Shown: piece after piece, positions 20,201 to 29,520 of the stretch
How positions within the stretch are numbered: the first letter of the stretch is position 1
Layout: every line of letters starts with the position of its first letter
Assembly: GCA_005408345.1 (NCBI GenBank)
Contig: SEMN01000174.1
Span: 248,001-312,000, forward strand
Reading direction: 5' to 3'
DNA from: Macquaria australasica
Lineage: Eukaryota > Chordata > Actinopteri > Centrarchiformes > Percichthyidae
Length of the DNA: 64,000 nucleotides
The notes under the pieces: model-generated
What the model was told of the DNA's origin: nothing
The model's input: only the letters and a program-made list of their open reading frames with translations
Databases searched by the model: none
Program-made: the position numbers and the translations under genes

Positions 20201-21810
20201 CCAAATCTGACTACGAAGAAAAACATCATAATATCAGGGGCACGGTGGGTATTTTGGGTTTTGGGTCACACATTCCCCAGTACCTGTTGAAAGGGAGCAG
20301 TTGATATAATCTGGTAGGAACCCCTGGTTGTCTGCTACAGTATATTATTACAGTATATTATTATGGTGTTACATGGTGGCAATTAGGTGGTTAGTGGTTG
20401 TTTTTGGTGTTACTTATCAGTTGCTTTGTGATTAATAGTTGTTACTATGTTGTTTTATGTATGTATGTGTTTATGTCTTCCCCTCTCCCACTTTCTTTTC
20501 TAAAAGGAAGACCTTCCTGTGCTTCCTGTTTTCATTTTGGACAGCCTGCTTTACCTTCGCATATTGGAGGTCCGGCACTCCAATCTCCATTTTCATCACA
20601 ATAGATCTCTGTTGGCCCAGCCAGGATTTCAGTGTTGTACCTGCAGCTAAATCGAACTACATTGCCATAGGTTGCTTCCTCAGGGTCCCCAATCACCTTG
20701 ACATTATTGGCGACATGAATCGCTGGGCACTTTTGGGCTGGAAGATAAAAACATGATAAAAAAATTAATTGGATGGCCAAAAAACTTTCAAACGTACGGA
20801 CCTAAAAGCAGGTAAGCAATAAAGTTTTTCAATATTTCCAAGGTATGACACAAAGAAAGTGACATTTCCCCCTGTGTGTCAGGTACCAGATTACTAAGAT
20901 CCTTTATTTCAGTTCTTACCTTCACAGACAGGAACAACACCATCCCAGCCTTCAGCCATGCAATGCCTGTAGTTTGTGCGACTTTGCATTTGGTAACTGA
21001 AATGAGTGTAATGTAGAAAATGAATAATGGAAGTACAGTATAATACTTGCCAGGTTCAAAAATACATACGAAACTACAGTATAAATTTGTGATGATAAAT
21101 AGTTTCGTACCCTTTGTGGCAGGTGTATACAACTTGTGACCCAAAGACAAAATCGTCTCCTTTTTCCAGATGAAAATCTGAAAACTGGCCATCGCCGGGA
21201 TGCCCACAAGATTTTGCTTAAAATGTAAGAATGATAGAGAATATGAGTAAAGATATTGTTAAAACCCAAATTGCAGTGATGAGGTAAGTGGTTCTTCCAT
21301 TCAGTAATAAACCGTATTTTATTTTATACTATAACTTATAATATAAGAGCATATATGTACAGCATTACATGTTGCATATTATGTATGTAAATATGTAGTT
21401 CCAAACAGTAAAAGACTGTAACTTACGTTGACAATTATTGCCTTTAGGTTCCCATCTTCCCTCAACACACATCAGTTTGAAAAAGCCACTGTAGCCAACA
21501 TTGCAGCCCACTCTCACTTGTCTTCCACCAGAGTAGCTGGCCTCCATATCGCTTGTGTCAAAATTTGAATCATATAGGGGGCCATTTATAAACTGTTCAC
21601 GTGTACAGTCTGTGGGACAGCAATAAAAACTTAAATAAATATTAATCATTTTGCATGTTTATCCCCACAATAAAACATCAAACTAGAAACTAAATGGTAA
21701 GATAAAAAGCCTACATATTTCTTGAACTACTTGGTCTTACCTTGACTTTTCACAAAGGTCAGTGTATGCATCCACAAAAATAGGACACATCTTCGGGTTA
21801 TTACATGCAT
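13532..21810 (-). CDS. cfh: Gene A: complement factor H-like, signal peptide plus 12 CCP modules (3' end unresolved)
   Basis: Secreted chain of CCP (Sushi) modules; factor H in vertebrates controls the alternative complement pathway by binding C3b, speeding decay of the C3 convertase and serving as cofactor for factor I. I see 14 exons: 21741-21810, 21427-21609, 21111-21216, 20920-20996, 20555-20737, 19534-19716, 19193-19384, 18871-19050, 18225-18389, 17538-17711, 15339-15497, 14741-14917, 14468-14653, 13532-13714. All have AG/GT borders. Together they encode 739 residues plus one base. CCP1-4 align by eye to human SCR1-4, the regulatory end, and CCP2 is split over two exons as in human CFH. 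All other module joints are phase 1. The last exon ends in phase 1 with no terminal exon found; intron read-through would add 18 residues and stop at 13476-13478. The factor H identity is strong, the 3' end is not. Confidence 0.85.
14468..14653 (-). CDS. cfh: Gene A exon 13: CCP11 (SCR19-like pattern)
   Basis: 186 bases, phase 1-1, acceptor CTTGCAG, donor GTACGTAC. Motifs NLCSPPPKVDNA, YKCRNKYTLEGND, IVCTDGNWNKS, INCT. The C-PPP-DN start and the YxLEGN-xxxC-xxGxW core resemble human SCR19. In a normal factor H gene an SCR20-like terminal exon would follow; here the next visible exon is a copy of CCP4. Several N-glycosylation sites (NDT, NKS, NCT). Confidence 0.88.
14741..14917 (-). CDS. cfh: Gene A exon 12: CCP10
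   Basis: 177 bases, phase 1-1, acceptor CTCTAG, donor GTGAGTAA. It encodes GQCGEMPVIPNIK, IICKEGYQAEEG, LTCHEGKWHVNG and EICK: four cysteines and the conserved Trp. NST gives a possible glycosylation site. Residues about 558-616. The module resembles the later part of mammalian factor H. Confidence 0.88.
15339..15497 (-). CDS. cfh: Gene A exon 11: CCP9
   Basis: 159 bases, phase 1-1, acceptor TTGACAG, donor GTAATTATTC. Cysteines at ACPNIEVQ, YACNKGYKL, VKCNGTV and VQCIG; Trp pair in KAWWGRVKC. Two NGT sites are present. The upstream intron (15498-17537) is the longest inside gene A and holds the dead CCP exon at 15871-16024. Confidence 0.88.
15586..15715 (+). repeat. Fragment of the abundant 'ttagcatgc' repeat family in gene A intron 10
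   Basis: Words TCTAGGGATG, ACTTTGGTCCAGACTGAAAT and GTTGGATAGATTGCCATGAA match the 5' part of the copies at 36840-37315 and 38872-39476. Confidence 0.7.
15871..16024 (-). pseudogene. Dead CCP exon inside gene A intron 10
   Basis: Read on the minus strand, this stretch keeps all four CCP cysteines: ICFNDIDNAYITLNN, then VQYACMNERLF, TVTCEQGVW, and EIQSCT, including the Trp before Cys4. Two in-frame stops (TAG, TGA) fall between Cys1 and Cys2. The donor position reads ACAG|ATAGAA, where a working donor would need GT, and no AG lies just before the exon start. It is therefore an exon that lost its stops-free frame and both splice sites. The module resembles the -C...IDNA- type of late factor H modules. 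Confidence 0.85.
17538..17711 (-). CDS. cfh: Gene A exon 10: CCP8 (tandem twin of CCP7)
   Basis: 174 bases, phase 1-1, acceptor TTTCCAG, donor GTAAGGAAG. Motifs IKCDKQVIENADIV, SYVCKDGYRG, RTCGESGWTG, SKCTG. It is nine bases longer than CCP7 because of an SSNKRKN-type insert. An NFT sequence offers an N-glycosylation site absent from CCP7. Out-of-frame readings here are longer than the true exon but lack the Cys pattern. Confidence 0.88.
18225..18389 (-). CDS. cfh: Gene A exon 9: CCP7 (tandem twin of CCP8)
   Basis: 165 bases, phase 1-1, acceptor TTTTTCAG, donor GTAAGGAAG. Motifs ITCNREVIKNADTV, DYVCKDGYQG, RTCGERGWTG and SQCTG. It closely resembles the next exon (17538-17711), and the intron sequence after each exon is also alike, so the two arose by tandem duplication with a period of about 678 bases. 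Confidence 0.9.
18871..19050 (-). CDS. cfh: Gene A exon 8: CCP6
   Basis: 180 bases, phase 1-1, acceptor TTCTAG, donor GTATTGTG. Cysteines at VICSNP, YNCETGY, ATCSRDG and PLCEG, Trp in DGWRPNP. A typical factor H mid-chain module; residues about 332-391. Confidence 0.9.
19193..19384 (-). CDS. cfh: Gene A exon 7: CCP5
   Basis: 192 bases, phase 1-1, donor GTATAAAAC. Cysteines at VTCKLP, VTCRQKY, TRCRDDG and PICQ, with Trp in GDWTIRP. The acceptor reads GCAGCAG, a tandem NAGNAG site: use of the inner AG (exon start 19381) would drop one codon. Residues about 268-331. Confidence 0.88.
19477..20234 (-). repeat. 758-bp segmental duplicate, copy 1 (probable source)
   Basis: Partner of 13475-14232. 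It sits between CCP3 and CCP5 and contains the CCP4 exon where factor H genes normally have SCR4, so it is taken as the source. The identity is as high in intron as in exon, which points to recent origin or gene conversion rather than selection on the protein. Confidence 0.92.
19534..19716 (-). CDS. cfh: Gene A exon 6: CCP4 (SCR4-like), source copy of the 758-bp duplication
   Basis: 183 bases, phase 1-1, acceptor CAACAG, donor GTAAGTACC. Motifs IKCTVPKIEHGHVSG, FVCNAKF, SKCTKVG, AEWSPTPRC fit human SCR4 (ISCKSPDV...PLPSC). It directly follows CCP3, the position expected for SCR4, so this copy is probably the original and exon 14 (13532-13714) the duplicate. The two proteins differ at one residue, Lys here and Asp there, in VP(K/D)IEHG. 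Confidence 0.9.
20555..20737 (-). CDS. cfh: Gene A exon 5: CCP3 (SCR3-like)
   Basis: 183 bases, phase 1-1, acceptor TTCCAG, donor GTAAAG. Cysteines at KCPAIH, FSCRY, IYCDENG and PICE, with Trp in GDWSAGPP. The stretch TYGNVVRFSC matches the human SCR3 pattern HFGQAVRFVC. Residues about 146-206. Confidence 0.9.
20920..20996 (-). CDS. cfh: Gene A exon 4: second half of CCP2
   Basis: 77 bases, phase 2 in and phase 1 out. It encodes GYQMQSRTNYRHCMAEGWDG and ends PVCE, matching the second half of human SCR2 (GYQLLGEINYREC...GW). Acceptor TTTCAG, donor GTAAGAAC. The partner exon in gene B is also 77 bases. Confidence 0.9.
21111..21216 (-). CDS. cfh: Gene A exon 3: first half of CCP2
   Basis: 106 bases, phase 1 in and phase 2 out, donor GTACGAAA. 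It encodes KSCGHPGDGQF and ends at YTCHKG, very close to human SCR2 (KPCGHPGD...YTCNEG). The split of SCR2 into two exons is a hallmark of factor H genes, and the first half has exactly the same length in gene B. Confidence 0.9.
21427..21609 (-). CDS. cfh: Gene A exon 2: CCP1 (SCR1-like)
   Basis: 183 bases, phase 1 at both ends, acceptor CCCACAG, donor GTAAGT. Four cysteines in CCP order (DCTREQ, VGCNVGY, LMCVEG, NNCQ) with the conserved Trp of GRWEP before the fourth Cys. It aligns by eye with human factor H SCR1 (C...KCRPGY...VCRKGEW...C). Residues about 24-84. In mammals this module and the next three carry C3b-dependent decay and cofactor activity. Confidence 0.9.
21741..21810 (-). CDS. 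cfh: Gene A exon 1: signal peptide
   Basis: ATG at 21810 opens 23 codons plus one base, starting MHVITRRCVLFLW and ending FVKSQ, followed by GTAAGACC. A basic start, a hydrophobic core and a small, polar end fit a cleaved secretory signal. It has the same 70-base coding length and phase 1 end as the signal exons of genes B and C. The start is chosen because it is the only ATG giving a signal peptide spliced in phase to CCP1; an in-frame ATG 13 codons later is too short. Confidence 0.88.
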
Positions 21811-22002
21811 TTTGATCACCCTGAACCGCCAAACAGAAGTAGAAACTGGAGACTGAAACACTGTTATACACAGAAAGAGCTGTGGACTTAACAGGCAAAA
21901 AAAAAAGATTGCTCAATGAGTTACGCAAGTCTGTTCCAGCCTCCAACTACAATCTCGGGCTCGCAGGGAACAGAAAAAAAAGGAAGTGACCACACACAAC
22001 CC

Positions 22003-22008
22003 CTTATA
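22003..22008 (-). promoter_or_regulatory. Candidate TATA box of gene A
   Basis: On the minus strand the sequence reads CATATAAGGGG about 190 bases upstream of the ATG at 21810. A CACTTCCT (ETS-type) word lies 13 to 22 bases downstream at 21981-21990. No splice acceptor is seen just before the ATG, so the first exon may run from here. Position and motif only; no transcript evidence. Confidence 0.4.
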
Positions 22009-22009
22009 T

Positions 22010-23777
22010 GATCGTGGATCCCTCAAACCTTGAAAACACCAGGATGTCTCTTATATTGGTATATGTATGACTAAGATTTATATGGAAGAATATGCTCAAT
22101 GAATCATGGAAACAACTAAGCAAAATAAGATAATCACACAGATGGTTGTCTATTTCTACTGAAGGTTTTTTTTTTAATGCAATGCAATTAGTGTTTTAAT
22201 GGTTTCATGCCCCTGTCTAGTCAGACTTTACTATGGTTATTCAGTGACAAAGAGTATTCCTGTGGGTTTATTTGTTTTTTTCCTTCTTGGTAATCATTTG
22301 CAGAAATCAATTGAGCAAACAAAATACGTTGCATTTCAGTACGTCTGCCCAGGCTCTTCTCACCTTGAGTAAATATGAAATAAGAGAAAAATAAGCAAAG
22401 CAGATTGTCAGTTCAAAACTAGATCAAAAGTATGATCATCATTTTAAAAAGATATGAAACTAAGTTTCTTTTAGTGTGCATAAATGTCACTGTTAAGGCT
22501 ACACTAAGACACAGTTTATTACAAATGTTTGTTTGTTGATGGCCTTGTGAAGGTGAAAACGGCCGGGAAACCAATAACGCAGATTCTGACCTCAGTTTGG
22601 AAACTATTTAAACAAAATGTAGCGGTTAAGCAATGCAGGGTTTGCCTTTATTTCTCAATATGGCTTTATGTTATTCATAGTACTTGTTCTGAACAGAAGT
22701 TAAGTGTGTGTCTGTGTCACTGAATTGCACAAACTCATCCCTCTGAATATTTGTTACCAATTTGTGATAAGAAACTATTATGATATTGAGGCAGGTTGGA
22801 TCTGTGAGTCAGATACCAAGCAAATTTAGAGGCAGAAACGTGTTTACAGCTGATATACAGTATATTTTTTACCCTGTGTTTTACATTTTTCCACCAGAAA
22901 TCAAGGTTCAATTTGATATGTGCCTTACGAGAAAATTACACAATTATTTGCCTTGCCTTTTCTGTGTCAAAACACTTGGCATTGGGAGATAAAGTTAATT
23001 TGTTGCAATACTGTTGGACTGTTTCTGTTGGACTGTTTGAGGATTGTGAGAGATGTGTGCTCTGCAAACTACCTTCCTCCTCCATTGCTGACAAAGCAGA
23101 AAGAGAGAGAGAGAGATGTGGAGTAATGTTCAACTGATTTGGGTTTTGGATATAGTGGATATTTTGTGTGCTGACATTTAGTATGTTTATATGTGAAGAA
23201 TATCATGACAAAAATCTAAACAATTCTCCCAATAAGTTTTTTTTCCTGCAGGGTGGAAAACCCTTTGAAACAGAATATATGCCATCATGCGACACAAACA
23301 AAAAAGTTCCAATTTTATTTAAAACTAGAGTGCGGAAACTAGAGTTTACATATGAACGTCTGTTACGTTCAAGCCGTACGAGCCGTCACGAGCAACCGTA
23401 GCGACAGAGTAGGCTACAGCAACTAGGAGTATGGTGGAAAAACAACCCAATCCAGAGGCTTAGTACAGCTATTATTATAGCTATTATTACTTATTTCTAT
23501 ATCCATACATGAAGAAATGTGTTTAAATGTAAATTGGATTTATGCAGTTTAAAATGAGAGTGAAATGTCAGATTATGCTAATAACCAACAGTTAGTCTGT
23601 ACTTTGAGGTATATGTTATTTTTGTGAAATGTAATTTAAATCTTACTGGTTTACATCGTTATTAACATTTCAATCAAGTCTCAGGTCAGATCAGGTCAAC
23701 CTGTTTTAATTTAGTGATAAGTAATCTCCACTTAGTAAACACTTATCTAGGCTAAGTTTGAATTTACAAAGAGCTGA
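22010..23777. other. Region upstream of gene A, no gene recognised
   Basis: Short open readings on both strands show no domain pattern, splice structure or family resemblance. Only a GA-rich tract near 23100 stands out. Confidence 0.5.
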
Positions 23778-23990
23778 GGCCTGTACTATGAAGCAGGGTT
23801 CGGGGTTAGCGAGGTAACTTCAGGTTTAACTGGGTTTTCAGGGTTACGACGGTGGTTCACTTCTTACTGGGATAAATCGCCATGGTAACTTATGCTGCAC
23901 ACCTAACCTGCTCCGGAGCAGGTTATGTTTGAGATAACAGATCAGTGCGTATAAAAACACCGCCTACTGACCAATCAATTCTCTTAGAAA

Positions 23991-24221
23991 ATGGCATCAC
24001 CAATAGAAGATCCTGTGGAGCTCGGTGTGTGGATCGTGAGATCTTTTCTACTCTTTTTATATGAGAGATACACATTCTCATCGGAGGAGCTGACTTATCT
24101 GTCAGCTTCTTGCAAGCAATGTCAAAACCATTTCATTGTGCTTTTGTATACCAATATCATCCTACAACAGAGACTGATTGAAACACTAAAGCCTTATACT
24201 TGTTGTACTTATAAGATATGA
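23991..24221 (+). pseudogene. Truncated Harbinger transposase N-terminus
   Basis: Starts MASPIEDPVELGVWIVR and contains LYERYTFSSEELTYLSA, the pattern of fish HARBI1-like transposases (M-x-P-xxEDPVD...YERYRFS...YL). The stretch between these two motifs is shorter than usual and the catalytic DDE part is absent; the frame ends at 24221. It cannot encode an active nuclease. Confidence 0.7.
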
Positions 24222-25031
24222 AAGTAAGCCTAATTACCACTTTGAATTATGTTTCTATATGTAACTAGGTGGTGAAAGAGGAAAAATAAATTGCAGATTA
24301 ATTGCAAATTGTGCAGGCAATAAACCCCTGTAAATAAGATGCAGTGCTGCTGTTGATGTAGACTTTGGACAGCAGGGGGCGCAGTAGGTTCTCCATTTCA
24401 TAGAGCAGTGGCGCCGGGAAAAAGAACAGGAAGTACAACATAACGCGCTATCTTTTGCGGGGAATGGCTGCTGTTGCCGATGGTGAGAACATTTATGGTA
24501 ATTCTGTTGTTTGAGAGTTATTTAGCACAATATAGCTATATTTTGGTTCAATGGTGTATGATGTATTCATCCAAATCCATATTTTGTAATTATTGGGTTT
24601 AGGACTATCAATGTTTATGGAATGACTTCACTGCATGTGTGTGCCACTGGAGCTTGTCGTTCGTGAATTAGGTAGGACACTGTCAAACGACGATTCCTAA
24701 TTTATTGTTTTGAAAATGTCTGTACATTGATATAACAGGGCAGTGTTGTGAAAGTGTTTTTTTGTTTTCTCCTCCTTATGGAGGGCAACTGCCGTATTGT
24801 TCTTGTGCGTATTATATCGTGTTTGTGCTGTATTGTGCCCTAATTTGTGCTAAAATAGTACAGAAACCATTTTTTTATTTGCTCTGAACAATACCAGTCT
24901 TTTTGTTGAAGAAATTGGAAACTTCAACGGAAGCCAAGTTTTATTTATTTTTATTTCACAATTAGAGGATAACAGAAGAGACAATAAAGACCCACATAAT
25001 TGCATTTGAAGTTCTGTGTGTGATTTATCCC

Positions 25032-25381
25032 GGCTTCATATATTTATTTTGTATTTGCTCCCAAGTCTGTTTTACACTGCCGGAAAGAATGAGGCTAAAA
25101 TTGTCATACACGCCATAAGAATACATCTAAGCAACACATTAATTTAATGAAATACACAAATGTAAGTAGGTTATAGTCAGATCTGCTCGTGCCCTAATGA
25201 CAGGGCAGTGATATCATAAAACTGTTAATTTAACGTTACACATTCACATTTTTGCCAGCTGTCTTTCCTGCATTTGGCAGCTGCAGCTGTGTTGCTTTTA
25301 GCCTGGATGATGTGTTTAACTTCTTCGTATTTCTCTAATATTATAGTTTGCTCTTCGTTGGTAAAGTATGCCGCTCTGCCA
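25032..25381 (-). pseudogene. Remnant of the Harbinger Myb/SANT-like DNA-binding protein
   Basis: On the minus strand 25240-25381 reads RAAYFTNEEQTIILEKYEEV, then KHIIQAKSNTAAAAKCRKDS and WQKC, the Myb/SANT-like domain typical of the second gene of fish Harbinger elements. After an intron-like gap, 25032-25079 reads VKQTWEQIQNKYMK, the next helix of the same domain. No full frame survives. Confidence 0.7.
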
Positions 25382-25432
25382 GATAGTGATAAGATATCCT
25401 GGGTATGCTGAACTTGCTTCGTAGTACAGGCC

Positions 25433-27470
25433 CCTGGAGCAACCGGTGTGCTGGTGTAAATTCATGTGCAGAGATGGAGGAAACTCGGTACTCTTTCCTC
25501 CATCTTTTTTTCCTTAATTTATTCTGTGTAATTACTGTAATTGAAAGTTATGTTGACAACAAACGATTACTAAAGTAACTTTTACTGTGTTTGTTAGATG
25601 CTGGATAACCTTGGGAAGACTGTGCAAAGGGATTAGGTAGAGGATTATGGGTATTTTGATGGTAAAAAAGATTTACTTTAATATAATCTTTGTCATGGTG
25701 GCTAATTTAAAAAAAAAAAAATAAAGGAACACCACCTTATACATTTGTTACTGGTTTTAAATGTGTACATACCACCTGTAAGCATGTTCATGTGTTTGTT
25801 TCTTACCCTGTGCAACTGCAGCACATAAAATGTTTCCATATCTATCCTTCCCCCAGAACAGACACCAATCAAGAAAACACGTGGTCACCGAGAACAATCT
25901 AATATTTAATTTATCCTTACAACATACAGATGCCTTAACAGGACACAGCTGTTCATCAGTGACCTCTTGAGGTCGCTTCACAGAGAAAAACACTGACAGA
26001 AATAAGAGGACATTATAAACTGGAGGTGCTAAAGCATAGTCACAGCAACCGTTTTCAATAATGTAATAAACCATTTTTATACTAAGCAAATTAAACTTCA
26101 CATTAATGTTTTGTAATTTACTGTTTTTGCCATATGTACTGACATATCTGCATCAACACTGATGGATAAATAATTCCTCTTTAGATTAAGCAAATGTTCC
26201 TTGAATCGGACTTATGAAGTCAATCATTGGGGCAGAGAGACAGACAGGCGGATATACTGAGCCGAGGTTAAAAACAGATGGCACTGAATATTCAAATGAC
26301 ATGCAATTACACACAAGCAGAATGCAACAAATACAGTATAAACTAAGATGTGATTAGGTCTTCTGCTAGAAACAGTCCATCTGCTGGGTGTTCATTTGAA
26401 TGGAATATAATAATGTACAGAAAGAAAACAAAAGTCATCAGGACACATTTTGCTTTATCCCAAATTCATATAACATACTAAATTCACACAGTATATAGAA
26501 CATACCAATTGTCATAGTATATGGTTTTAACATTTAGTATAAAATCAACTTATGTTACCATTTTAAACTACAAATGAAACTGAAAATCAAACTGCAACTT
26601 TGGAATGTCACTGCCTGTTTTCCCCTAATATTTTAGTCATCAATACAGACACATACCCTGTGAATGGGCATATCAAGGTAGTGATATCTTACGAAAAAAG
26701 TTATGAGCTTTCTGAAGCTCTCACCACCCACAATTTATTTTTTCCAGTTGTGAGCATCAACTTCATTTCCATTATGCAATGCATTGTGGGAGACGAATGT
26801 CCATTGACAGCACACTCAAAAGTTGATTTTGAGTGTTGCAAAACCACTTCTATTGAATACACTTCATTTTTACATACTCAAAACCTGCTTAGAATTAATG
26901 TGTAGTCATGTGTAATTAAATGACAAGATACATTTTTGTTGTATGATTTCTGGGAAATTAGCAGCAACAAAGATAGAGAACAATTAATCAATGAATCGAT
27001 CAAACAGAAAATTAATCGCCAACAATTTTGATAATCTAACAAGAATGGCAAACATTTGCCGTTTCCATTGTTTAAAATTTGAGGATGTGGTGCTTTTTCT
27101 GTTTTATTATCTTTGTAAATTACATAAAAATGTATGTCTCTCTATAGCTCTGGGAACTGGTGATGGGTTTTTACAACGATTACAATTAACAGAAACTCTT
27201 CAGTACATATTTACTCAAGTCCTGTAGATGTGTGTTAAAAGTACTTCTACAAGGGTTAATATTTCAAACCACATAGGTAACACTGCACAGCTTGGTTATA
27301 TTAGATAAACCAATGAAAAGCATTATAACTTCAATACTTTTGGATTATTCTTTAATTTCATTTAGGGACCACAAAAAATCCTGTACATTGCAATATAATA
27401 AACAGTCATGTCTTGGTAATATTCCTACAGATTCTTGTTGACACTGTCACAGAAGTGCTGATTGAATCCT
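25433..27470. other. Gene-free stretch
   Basis: Contains an A-run near 25708 and a 114-codon open reading on the minus strand (25757-26101) without a recognisable domain. Nothing else supported. Confidence 0.4.
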
Positions 27471-27474
27471 GTCA

Positions 27475-27960
27475 CCGTTACGGCTCAGGAAAAGCAGAAC
27501 ATGACCCAAACACAGGCAGGCAGATTTATTTTAAATAGATGGCTTACAGGCAGGCAGGCAGAATAACAGAAGCTCGAAAGCAAAAACACCAGGCAGGAAA
27601 GCAACATAACAGCAAGGCACATGGCAACTAGGATGAACTGACAGAGGAACAAAGGGTCTGGTGTATGTGGTGAGTGGCTGATGAGGAAAGTGAAAACAGG
27701 TGAGAAGGTGAACGAGCAGAAGGTCCGGTGACTGCAGGCCTGATGAGGGAAGTGAGAACAGGTGAGCCAGGTGAATGAGGATGTCTGGTGGAAAAGTCCG
27801 AGGGCATCTGGTGGACGTCTTGAGGATGGCAGGTGGAAGAAAGTACATGGCCTGTGAGGAGTGAGCAGGGGCTGGAAACAGGGACAGAGAGTGATGCAGA
27901 GGGGATGGGGATGTGTGTGTGTGTGTGTGTGTGGGGCTGCAGGAAGGACTGAGAGGCAAA
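27475..27960 (-). mobile_element. LTR-like segment
   Basis: On the minus strand: a C/T-rich body, then AATAAA followed by CTGCCTGCCTGTGTTTGG and ending near GTGACAGG. It resembles the R-U5 end of a fish LTR and shares the closing GTGACAG word with the segment at 63420-63843. No internal retroviral-type genes lie next to it. A GT tract (27912-27933) is inside. Confidence 0.35.
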
Positions 27961-28141
27961 CTGAAAGTTACTTTTAAAAGCTTTAGTTTGTTTCTGATAT
28001 TTTATCCACTTCACTGACATGCTACAAACAAATGCTTTATCTTAAGGGGTACATGGTTTCACCTTTATAGTAAGCTAACACAAATTAAAAATCAATTGAT
28101 CATTTTCATGTTTTGTGGGTCAGTCTTGTTCAGAGTACAGC

Positions 28142-28225
28142 TTAGAGGCAACTGTGAGAAGGTTCAGGTTCAAGTTACTTTATTTGTACCTGTAGGTAGA
28201 TTTGTTTTGCAGTTCATAAAAATGA
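28142..28225 (+). repeat. Short dispersed repeat fragment
   Basis: TTCAGGTTCAAGTTACTTTA followed by TTTGTACCTGTAGGTAGA is a stretch I recognise as recurrent in fish genomes. Class uncertain. Confidence 0.35.
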
Positions 28226-29340
28226 AGACAGACATCCATCTAAAAGACAAATTAAGACACATTTTTACTAACAGTACAACCAGTAGACAAGACAGAAGCA
28301 GAACAAAGGCAGATTTAAATCCCACTGGGCCACCCACACTATATTGCATTTCCATAGGGGCTCACCATGCTAGATGTATGGATGCACTTACTGTAGGCCT
28401 ATAGTGATGATGCACTAGCTAAAAACATACCCATGTCATAGAGGACATGGGTACAGACCACAAAATTGGTAAAAATGGTAGCCATTCTACATTTGGATGC
28501 AAATAGATTTAGAATATTAATCTGTCTAAAGTGTATGAATGTGTTAAGAAGGGGAGGATTCATTGCAAAAACTCCACAATGCCGCTGTTTAATCACGGAG
28601 GTCATCCAAGCCATTACTTTCACATATTGGCTCCTGATAAACAGTATTTATTTTAGACCCTGTCCATATTTCTCCACTAGAGGACAGAAGCGATCCACAA
28701 GGATGCTGGAGCAGCAAACTGAGGGGGAAATGTGGAAAAAAAAGAGAACTAAATTAATAAATAAAATACAAGAATCAATTGGAATATTTAAAATGACAGA
28801 TTTTCTATTATTAAGGCATGATTGGGCAGGAACAAAAATGGACACCAGCTGGTTTTATTACTTCCAGTAACCCTATTATTGACCTGAACTTTGCTGCTCA
28901 GCCTGTTGGTTTTGGTTGCACGTTAAGAAAAAGGACATAAAGGAAAAGCAATGCTCGTTATCTGACCTTTGGAGTGTTCATGCATTTGAGGGAGCACATT
29001 TTCTACGCTCTGTTTTCAGCATCTCTGTGCTTCACACTCATTTAGTTGCACATATCCACACAGAGGGGATAGATGGAGTACTAAACAACTGAATCCGGAC
29101 TATTTAGGCTGTTTCTGACTGCTGCTGTGGCCATCTTTTACCACATTCAACTCTACACAGTAACTACAGCAAAACATGTGATTGAACAAGGTCTCCTCCT
29201 GTTCATTATTCCCTTCCAAATTTGAGACTTTCACAAAATAGTTAAAATAAAATTCGACTGAAGAAAAACATGATATATTATGATACTAATCTTTATAATT
29301 AAATTACTACTATTAGCAATGGGTTATTTTTCTAAAATGA

Positions 29341-29520
29341 TAAGTCAAGTCAATTATATTTATATAGTCCAATATCACAAATCACACATTTGCCTCAAGA
29401 GGGACAATCTGTCCTTAGACCCTCAAGTCCGATGAGGAAAAACTCCCCCCAAACAAAACCCTTTAACAGGGAAATAAATGGAAGAAACCTCAGAAGGAGC
29501 AACAGAGGATGGATACACGT
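29341..29520 (+). repeat. SINE/LINE-related fish repeat ('cccaatatcacaaatcac' family)
   Basis: Words AGTCCAATATCACAAATCAC, TTTGCCTCAAGAGGG, GTCCTTAGACCCTC and GGAAGAAACCTCAG in the order usual for this family. An inverted fragment of the same family lies at 34010-34090. Confidence 0.7.

Larger units (their letters stand above)
23778..25432. mobile_element. PIF/Harbinger transposon, degenerate, both genes partly present
   Basis: Inverted ends GGCCTGTACTATGAAGCA (23778) and, inverted, TGCTTCGTAGTACAGGCC (to 25432). Inside lie a transposase start on the plus strand and a Myb/SANT-like protein on the minus strand, the two genes of this superfamily in opposite orientation. The middle of the transposase is missing. 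No clear 3-bp target duplication remains. Confidence 0.8.

Noticed and set aside
25757..26101. 114-codon minus-strand reading containing KRPQEVTDEQLCPVKASVC
   Set aside because: A possible exon with nearby AG and GT, but no family resemblance and no neighbouring exon.
27531..28020. Two long overlapping minus-strand readings rich in Ser, Pro and His-Thr repeats
   Set aside because: They translate a GT tract and C/T-rich LTR-like DNA; low complexity, not a gene.
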